Shown here: positions 56,653 through 64,000 of the stretch, one piece after another
Position numbering within the stretch: the first letter of the stretch is position 1
Layout of the letters: every line of letters begins with the position of its first letter
Source of the DNA: Undaria pinnatifida
Lineage: Eukaryota; Sar; Phaeophyceae; Laminariales; Alariaceae
Assembly (NCBI GenBank): GCA_012845835.1
Contig: JABAKD010000027.1
Location: forward strand, 12,818,487 to 12,882,486
Direction of reading: 5' to 3'
DNA length: 64,000 nucleotides
Position numbers and translations under genes: made by a program
The notes under the pieces: model-generated
Told to the model about the DNA's origin: nothing
The model's input: the letters and a program-made list of their open reading frames with translations, nothing else
Database searches by the model: none

Positions 56653-56975
56653 TGTTCGATATAGCTTGTCTCAACGAACAGCCTAGCAATAAGTTACGGT
56701 TACATACGTTGTGTCACGGAGGTAAGTTACAGGGATCGTCTCGTGGTATCACCCACGAGCAGTCCCACGGGTATGTACGAGTAGGCACTATGCAAGGAGA
56801 TTTAGGTATTCGACTACAAGCGTTTGTTACTGGGCTGTGGAGAGTTGGCCCACATGACCCACTCCACCTTTCCCCCTGCATTCGTCTACCCCTTTCCGGG
56901 CCGACATAATAAAGACATCTTAAACTATCTTTTACACACTGCGTGTTGCAGTGCCTCGCTCACAGCCTAGTGTGG
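56653..56975 (+). repeat. Copia-2 3' LTR
   Basis: Starts TGTTCGATATAGCTTG directly after the polypurine tract. It has AATAAAGACATC (56909) as a polyadenylation-like signal and ends near TGTTGCAGTG. The right end is approximate because no 5' LTR is available for comparison. Confidence 0.7.
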
Positions 56976-57024
56976 CTGTTGGGAGCTTATCCATCCATCG
57001 CATATCAGCGCTAATTGAACAAAG

Positions 57025-57695
57025 TAATGGAAGCGCCATAATGTAATTGCGGAAGTTGCAAGGCCTTCGTCCGACAGGTGGTCCAGCCCGGGAACAGAAA
57101 GAGTCATAGCGTCCGATCGTCTTGTTGCAGTGAAGGTACAGCAGCACTTGTACAGAGTTGTGGCAACGCTAAAAAGCTAAACTGCTGTTGTCTTGGTGTT
57201 TGGTGGGTTTTTAAGATTTTCGGATTTTGTTCCTTCGGGGAGTTCGAACATGTATTATGGCGTTTTGTACCGGGGGCGGCGTGATATCTGTATGTAGGGC
57301 TTTGCCTCGTGTTCTGTGCTGTGTTCGCCACCGTCGTTTGTAGGCACCGAGACGGAGAAAGCCTCACCATGCTTCGTAGATTGTCCATCAAGATCCTGTC
57401 GAGGGCGGCTGCTTCTTCACGCTCCGTATCTACCCCGTGGCGCGAATGCACCCCTTGTGAGTACGATCGAGTTTTTTTAGGCGTGTTTCCACTCAATCGC
57501 TTTGCGGTCGTTATTTGTTGTCAGGCAAGAGAGCAAGCAAGGCAAGCATGCAGTGCGCCCCAGGTGGGTACATATTTGCGACCACATAACATGTGTGTCT
57601 ACTCCAGGCTGAGTCTCGGCGCGCACACTGGGTGTACTGGATATCTATGCGTGGAAAGCGCGGTTTGATGTGAAGAACACACTTACACACAAGCA
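57025..57695 (+). repeat. Family F repeat, copy 2
   Basis: Matches 27400-28075 in the same orientation, beginning just after the Copia-2 LTR. Confidence 0.75.
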
Positions 57696-57867
57696 CACAC
57701 CAGCGGCCGTCCTGTAACGCAGACGCATATGATAGTAACCCGTCGATGTTGCATGGTCCCCATTGCTATTCTTCGTATGCACCCGTTACAGCAGCAGTAC
57801 AAACCGAAGGTACAACTGCACCATAATTTCCCACGTATCGATATGATCGTACGTGTAGTACGAGGTC

Positions 57868-58262
57868 TCCGCTCGCCGCCAGCTACGCTCGCGCAAAGAA
57901 GAATGCAGCTAAACCATGTAAAGGGGGCAGAAAGAGGTCCATGATTTGGTGCGAACACGATTTGATTATGCATAGAGCTACTTGTGCAGAGCGAATTGCC
58001 CTGTGCTGTGTTGTGTGCTTGCTGGCGGTGTCACGTTCTGATCTGTAGTACAGGTGTAATTTGCGTGGAGGGAAAAACATGGGGACCGAGATCAAATGAA
58101 GAAAAAGCGAAAGGACGAGTGCACAAAACGTATACCTGGTACCTGGTACTGCTGTATGTTCGTAAGAAAGCACAGCGCAGCACGACACAGCACCGCAGCG
58201 CAGGGCAAGGCACGGCGCCGCATTGCACGGCACCGCACGGCGCTGAGCTGCGCTGCTGAGCT
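57868..58262 (+). repeat. Family D repeat, copy 4
   Basis: The head is shortened (TCTCCGCTCGCCGCCAGCTACGC, lacking one arm of the GC hairpin). The rest matches copies 1-3 including TACCTGGTACCTGGTACTGC. It runs directly into a family C element. The D-type tail also occurs alone at 59773-59830. Confidence 0.7.
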
Positions 58263-59770
58263 ATATTATGAAAATAAAAATGCACACCAGCTGTGAGGCC
58301 ATTTCTTATGCAGTCGGATCTGTCAGTCGAAAACGGCCTTTTTCGACTGAAGCCCCAATCGGGCTTTCTTACGCGGTCGAAAAAGGGCTTTTTCGACTCA
58401 ACTTTCTTCGACTAAGAGTTCCGACTGGCGGATCCAGTTGAAGAACTCGACATTTTCGACTGGATCCTCCAGTCGAAAAACTCAGTCGAAAAAGTTTTAC
58501 ACATGTTTTTTTAACCGATCGCATCGCTCATCCCACCACCAAACACACCCCCAAACGGCCACACGGCCACACACCCATACCAAGTACCACACTGCAGTAT
58601 CATACAAGGCGCTGACGCTGGCTTGGCTATCCCAGCTGTTGCTTCTCGCAGCAAGTCAGCGTGGCGCATTCCTAGTTTTGCTCGCCAGCAGCGTGTATCA
58701 CACGACGGCAGCAGCGCGCCGTCTCGATCCCATGCTGCCAACAACGGCTGCGGCTGCTGTGGCGTTGGCGGCTTTCGGCTGAGGGCAACTCTACGAACGT
58801 AGCTTTGGCGGCTTTCGGCTAAGCCCAAAGCCACCAACTCGTTGGGACGAGGGTTCGCCGAGCCGTTGCTCGCGGAGAAAGCGCGAAGCACAGAGCTGCC
58901 AACCGATTTCGACTGCTGTACAGCAGTACTCCTCACACCAACCACCTCTAGGAAGAGCACAAAAACTATAAAATCGACTCGACTGACGATAAGATGAAGG
59001 ACCAGAAGAATCCAGTTGAAAAAAAGTCCAGTCGAAAAGGGCCGTTTTCGACTGGCGGAATCCGACTGCATAAGAAATGGCCTGAGATCGAATATTTTGT
59101 CGAAACTCACCTTTGCAAGCTGTGTGTGATACTCCGATCGTGCGTATTACGGGTTGCGTGTCCTCATTAAGGATATAGGTCGGCGACTCCCCTTGCGACT
59201 ACAACAGTGTAGCTATCAGGGTCAGCAGGGTGATGTTAGTCAGTCTGTGCGCGGAAATTATAAAACTCGTTTCTGAGGGGGACAAAATCTGACAGCTGTG
59301 GAAGGAAATGTATCCGTTTATCAAATGAATCCTGTAAGTCGAATAACCGGTGAGGGGAGGGCGGAGTTTTTGAAGGACGTGGGGGCCTGGTTTTGATCTA
59401 AAGGGAGCGCGGGGATGGGGGGGGGGGGGGGGCGGGGGACGGGCGGGGCAGCTTAATTTGTGCCTGGAAACTATATATCCTTCAAAGGGATAAATGTGAC
59501 GGTTTTGGAAGGAATGCACCAGTTTATCATGGGGGGCGGGGGAGGGGGGGGGCGGGGCGGGCGGGGCACCTCAATCTGTGTGTGGAAACTATACATTCTT
59601 TAAAGGGGATAAATGTGACGGTATTGGAAAGAATGCACCAGTTTATCATGTATATCCTGTAAGTCGTACAACCAGTGAGTAGAGGGCGGAGTGTTCGAGG
59701 GGATGGGGGTGGGGTGAGGGGGTGGGGAGGTGGGGGGTGGGGGAGGGGGGGGTGGGGGAGGGGGGGAGGG
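58263..59770 (-). repeat. Family C repeat, split by a MITE (minus)
   Basis: The conserved end (MSFDKIFD...LTAGVHFYFHNI on minus) is interrupted after ATCTCA by the MITE at 58297-59082. Units with GGAAACTATATATCCTT and G runs follow to about 59770. Confidence 0.8.
58297..59082. mobile_element. Harbinger-like MITE, 786 bp
   Basis: Terminal inverted repeats start GGCCATTTCTTATGCAGTCG on both strands and continue imperfectly to about 43 bp. Flanking TGA at 58294-58296 and 59083-59085 is a 3-bp target duplication, proven by the uninterrupted CTGTGAGATCG in other family C copies. Subterminal TTCGACT/AGTCGAA motifs are repeated many times. No ORF with a transposase domain. The GG-terminus and 3-bp duplication suggest PIF/Harbinger; the usual TWA target is not met exactly. 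Confidence 0.85.
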
Positions 59771-59830
59771 TGTATATAGCTGGGCTGATCTGAGCTGGGC
59801 GTACATTGTGATTCAATAACGTACTACGGG

Positions 59831-60589
59831 CTGGTTCACGTTAAAAAACCCAAATGTATTCCCCGGCGAATGCCCGCGCCGTTTTTTCGCCGTTTTTTCG
59901 ATTTTGACCGTAAAATTTTGCACACGTCTTCTATGTGCCCTTGCGAAGACCTCACCCAATCGATGTTCTTTTTTTTTCTTGCCTTATTTTTCGTCAATAA
60001 CAATTTTCAGAAAATGTAGACCACCTTGAGCCCAATTTTTTCGGCGAAAGAAGAAAAAATCACGGGTTAGGCCTCGGGATGGGCATGTAGAACACGTGTG
60101 CAAAAATTTCGGGGTCTATCTCTCAACAAACGGCGTGGACATTTGGACTTTTGTGCGTAAAAATGAGTTTTCCTTCAAATTACTTGGTTTTAGAGTAGTA
60201 TCCAGTTTTTTCTCTAGATAATGCTTGATGTTGAACACAGGCAGATCAGCTCTTCGAGTTTATGCGCGAAAAAATCTACAGACATGCCTTTGAGTACGTC
60301 CAACCGCATTGTGCAAAATGCGGCGCAGTTTTTTTTGCCCCCGCTGGGAAAAAGCCTTAATATTATTGGAAGGCCTGTCATTGGTCGATATGAGTTTCGC
60401 TCTCATTAATTAGTATTAATATTAGAGACAGCCCGAGGCCGGTAAAAAAAAAACGGCGGTGTTACCCTCTTCCATTAGTCATGGGGGTCACTATGATGTC
60501 AAATATTCACTCTTTGACTAGACTATACCAGGTATATATTGCGAGCGGTATTCGTGTGGGAGAGAATTTGGGAGGGGTTCTTTGAACCA
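59831..60589. other. Gene-free stretch
   Basis: Mostly unique-looking AT-rich sequence with GCCGTTTTTTCG repeated twice (59878, 59890). No gene, tRNA or TIR was recognised. Confidence 0.4.
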
Positions 60590-60594
60590 GCCTG

Positions 60595-61310
60595 TACCTG
60601 GTATGTACAAACCTGGTGTAGTACGTGGTACGTACCTGGTATTGTTTTTTTTTTTCAAATCAACATCTGCGAAGCGTTGAAAAAAGCGCTGTTTCAGGCA
60701 TCCGAGCCCCCCCGCCCAGCCGTCCTGAGCGGCGGATATCTCTTTGGAAGCAAAAAAAGTGGAGGCCGATCAGGAAATCGATATTTGTATGTAGGTCTAC
60801 AGGACTATCAACTAAGCCAGAGTCACTAATTGGGACTTTGTGATTTAGTGGATAGATTGTCCGCTTCTGAGCCTGTGGCGTGCGTGGGTTCGAATCCCGG
60901 CATCATGGGGGGGGGGGGGGGATGATGCGCAGGACTGTCCACTAGACCACAGAGACTGTCCGCTTCTGATCATGTTGTGTGCGTGGGTTCGAATCCCGGT
61001 ATAATGGGGGGGGGATGATACATAGGACTATCCACTAAGCTACAGTCTCACTTTGACTTTGTGGTCTAGTGGATAGACTGTCCGCTTCTGAGCCTGGCGT
61101 GCGTGGATTCGAATCCCGGTGTCATCGGGGGAAAAAAAATGAGACTCATAAGACAAAAGCAAAAATCGTTGATAGTATACAGCAGTATAATCATAAAAAA
61201 GGAGACGGTGAGAAGAACACAAAATCATTGTGGCTTTGTGGTCTAGTAGATAGACTGTCCGCTTATGAGCCTGGTGTGCGTGGGTTCGAATCCCGGTGTC
61301 ATCGGAAAAA
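60595..61310 (+). repeat. tRNA-derived SINE cluster, family A (four tRNA-like units)
   Basis: The body (GCTGTTTCAGGCATCCGAGC, CAGGAAATCGATAT) starts near 60660. tRNA-like units lie at 60830-60906, 60930-61006, 61045-61126 and 61225-61305, each with TGGTCTAGTGGATAGACTGT (or a variant) and GTGGGTTCGAATCCCGGTGT. The unit at 61031 has the same A-box palindrome as 12779. Acceptor ends pair partly (TGAC with GTCA) but the anticodon stem does not. Confidence 0.8.
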
Positions 61311-61324
61311 AATATATATTGTAA

Positions 61325-62200
61325 AAAATGAAAATATACTCCAGCTGTGAGATCGAAGATTTTGTCGAAACTCATCTTTGCAAGCTGTGTGTGATACTCC
61401 GATCACGCGTATTACGGGTTGTGTGTCCTCATTGAGGATATAGGTCGGCGACTCCCCTTGCAACTACAACAGTGTAGCTAAAGAAGGTGATGTTAGTCAG
61501 TTTGTGCGCGGAAACTATTAAACCCGTTTCTGAGGGGGACCAAATCTGACAGCTGTGGAAGGAAATGTATCCGTTTATCAAGTGAATCCTGTAAGTCGAA
61601 TAACCGGTGAAGGGAGGGCGGAGTTTTGAAGGACGTGGGGGCCTGGTTTTGATAAAAAAGGAGCGGGGTTGGAGGGGGGGGGGAGGGGGGTTGGAGACAA
61701 AAAAAAAAATGCACCAGTTTATCATGGGGGGGGGGGGGGGGGGGGCAGCTCAAACTGTGCGTGGAAACTATACATTCTTTCAAGGGGATAAATGTGACGG
61801 TTTTGGAAAGAATGCATCAGTTTATCATGTATATCCTGGGGTAAGTCGTACAATCAGTGAGTAGAGGGAGGGCGGAGTGTTCGAGGGGGTGGGGGGTGAG
61901 GGCGGGGCGGGGGGGGGGGGGGGGGGAGGGCTTTAGGTGGCATAGACGTAGGGGTTTGTTATACGTGTGATGCTAGATCTAGACGATGGTGCGGGTGGTG
62001 GGGAAGGAGGGGGCGTTCGGGGCGGGGGGGGGGGGGGGGGGGAAGGAGCGGCATGGATTACTCTAGAAAGATAACGAGGTGATATCTAGTGCGGGAAGTG
62101 TCTATAATCTGGCGGATTTCGATATTAGGTGGGGCGTTTGAGCAAGGGAGAGCGAGAAGGGGGGGGCGGGGGGGGGGTTTAAAGAAGATATACACAAGGT
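61325..62200 (-). repeat. Family C repeat (minus)
   Basis: The conserved end reads MSFDKIFDLTAGVYFHF on minus (ATG near 61373). At least four G-run-ended units follow (61660-61745, 61880-61935, 62020-62045, 62160-62180). Confidence 0.8.
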
Positions 62201-62784
62201 TCCCCTCCGGAAAATGCCTATAATAGGGGAGTGGTGCAAGAACGAAATCCAAGCATCCAACAACTGCTTGCCTGTTGTGGGCAAATAAGATGTACCTGGT
62301 GGTCGTGAAAACTATGTTCTTGTCCGCAGCTCGAGAAGCGGGGTGTGGGGAGGCGCCCTCCTGGGGACGGTTCGCTCTCTCCCCGTCGTGGCGGAGAACC
62401 GTAAATAAGTGGTAATCCCATCAGTACGTATCCATCACGAGTACTCGCACGATGAGGACTTTTCGTACGGACGACTCCTATGCAGTAAAAATTGAAATTT
62501 TGCGTGGTGAAAAATAAATGGACGAAAGGTGGATTTTCAACCGGCAAAAAAAAACATGAGTTGCTCCGTGCGCGGTCTTTCTATCGTGGTTGACTTTGAT
62601 TTTTTTTCTTTTTTTTTTCGTGTGGGAATGACCCATTTCAGAATAGGTACCTGTACTCTTCTTGTCTTGTTGAGCCAGATATTGAACTTCACGACGAGCG
62701 ATCCACGCCAGGATGGGCAATCATCCCCCTTTACCTCCAGCTCGTCGCAGAAAGTGCACGGAATGAGGAACTGTAGGGCTTATT

Positions 62785-63235
62785 GTCGCTGTTTCAGGCA
62801 TCCGAGCGCGCTCAGCCGTTCGGAGAGGAGAATGTCTTGAAGTTAGTGTGGGAAGCGAAAAAAATGGAGGCCGCTCAGGAAATCGATATTATATTTGTGA
62901 GTAGTTTTCTATGACGCAGCCAGATATGACACTGCAAATTTTCTGCGCTGACGCGCAACGCTAAGTCAATGCGATTCCACGACCATCGGAAAATAGCGAG
63001 TTTCGCAAAATGAAGAAAAGTGACAAAATGAAATGCTTGAGGATAGCGTTGCTCAGGGTTTGTCAAAGTTTCGCCACATAAAAGACGTTGATGGCTAACA
63101 CAGCCAATGAGCAAGCTGCTTGCTCAGGGGGGTGGCTTCAAGAATAGCTCCCAACCCTGAACAAAGAATCTCTCAAAGTTAGCGTGGGAAGCGAAAAAGA
63201 TGGAGACCGCTCATGAATTCGATATTTTGTAAGCA
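62785..63235 (+). repeat. SINE family A body fragments without tRNA head
   Basis: GCTGTTTCAGGCATCCGAGC, GGAGAATGTCTTGAAGTTAG and CTCAGGAAATCGATAT at 62785-62893, with a second partial body (AAAGTTAGCGTGGGAAGCGA) at 63174-63225. Confidence 0.65.
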
Positions 63236-63239
63236 GTTA

Positions 63240-64000
63240 TATATTAGGCAGTCGGACGCCCACTCGCTGCGAAAGCTTAAGAGTAGCAGGGCGTGCCAGC
63301 TCTTCCAACGAGTCGTCGCTTGGTAATGGTGCTGAGGCGGCGAAAGCAGCGCAGCAGGTTCAATCTAGGCAGGCAAGGCGAGGAGAGGAGGTGGATGTTG
63401 TGCTCACGGCGAAGCGCAACGCAAATACAGTAGCTACGCAAGCAACGCAACCTCGAGCTGGGTGACGGCAAGTAGGACGGCGACGACGACTGGCAATTGT
63501 GATATTGGGTTTGAAAAGCGGAGGGAGTAGGTCGCGGGGAAAGGTGGTGGTGCACCGTGCGTAGTAGATTGGCAGGACGCTCGAAGCTCGTTACAATTCG
63601 GGCGCAGGTCTTGAGTTTCGAGCTTACCGGAGAACATGGCGGAGAATCCCTGATCATTTTTTTTCCTTCATGTGGTTTTCAAATTTGAAATCCTGGAAGC
63701 ACATCCTGACCATGAACAACCACCCCCAAGCACTTTCACTTTGTTTTCTATTCTTTTCACGAAACTTCTCAATGGAACAGTCGGTCGAAGCGAATGTGTT
63801 GTTCGGTCATGATACTAGCCCTAAGTTAATACTTGGTACCTGGTACCTGGCGTTTACGTACGCGCGTAACATGTCCGATTGCCGTTGCCGGTACGGACCC
63901 CGAAATTCTGCCAGTACCTTGGCTGATGGCTATTGCTGGTACTGACCACCGAAATTACTGCGAGTACCGGCAGTACGTTGTTGTTCTCACTTTAACGCGC
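63240..64000. other. Gene-free stretch to window end
   Basis: Nothing recognised apart from a doubled GGTACCTGGTACCTGG near 63835. Arginine/serine-rich frames near 63280-63660 lack domain resemblance. Confidence 0.35.

Larger units (their letters stand above)
51988..56975 (+). mobile_element. Copia-2: Ty1/copia element lacking its 5' LTR
   Basis: Gag through RNase H is in a single frame broken by two TGA codons (54689, 55190), then a polypurine tract GCCAGGGAGGG and a 3' LTR. No matching LTR occurs upstream: the pogo-like element ends about 20 bases before the gag frame. The 5' end was lost by deletion, or the LTR lies beyond an unrecognised rearrangement. The relic at 2040-3605 belongs to the same family. 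Confidence 0.85.

Noticed and set aside
60830-61305. Functional tRNA genes
   Set aside because: A and B boxes are good but the anticodon stem does not pair, copies are clustered with a shared non-tRNA body, and the same units occur at 12800-13280. SINE origin explains them better.

Overview
The window looks like nuclear DNA of a photosynthetic eukaryote, most likely an alga. The evidence is GT-AG introns, LTR retrotransposons, tRNA-derived SINEs, many CAG/CTG, CAA and G-run low-complexity tracts, very low gene density, and one host gene of the DUF4281 (ABA4-like) family, which is known from cyanobacteria, plants and algae. A brown alga or related stramenopile fits the style (CAG-rich, repeat-filled introns), but this is inference and I could not run a search.

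Host gene: three phase-compatible exons of one minus-strand DUF4281 gene lie at 13388-13458, 10472-10643 and 7111-7255. They are separated by introns of about 2.7 and 3.2 kb that are packed with repeats. The exon or exons encoding the N-terminus were not found. No other host gene could be supported.

Mobile DNA, left to right: a decayed Ty1/copia relic (about 2040-3605) split by a foldback element (2484-3217); a hAT-like element with a perfect 8-bp target duplication (5364-6462); a second hAT-like family with GACCCGACCCG subterminal arrays (23165-24885 and 32176-41284); a 7.9-kb copia element (Copia-1, 32739-40603) nested inside the latter copy, with 287-bp LTRs, gag, protease, integrase, RT and RNase H plus an extra coiled-coil/polyQ ORF upstream of gag; a pogo/Tigger-like remnant (50689-51987); a second copia element (Copia-2, about 52000-56975) lacking its 5' LTR; and a Harbinger-like MITE (58297-59082) inserted in another repeat.

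Dispersed repeats: family C (G-run-rich, whose end encodes a conserved short peptide MSFDKIFDLTAGVYF), family D (GC-hairpin head, four or five copies), families F, I and J (two copies each), three tRNA-derived SINE-like families, and several tandem arrays at 11030-11770, 21170-22200, 30140-30790 and 46001-46446. One tandem array of about 300 bp has a hairpin whose stem changes look compensatory.

Both copia elements are close to intact but disabled. Copia-1 has one in-frame TAG and one frameshift. Copia-2 has two in-frame TGA codons and substitutions at integrase and RNase H catalytic positions. The window is therefore a nested transposon landscape surrounding one expanded host gene.
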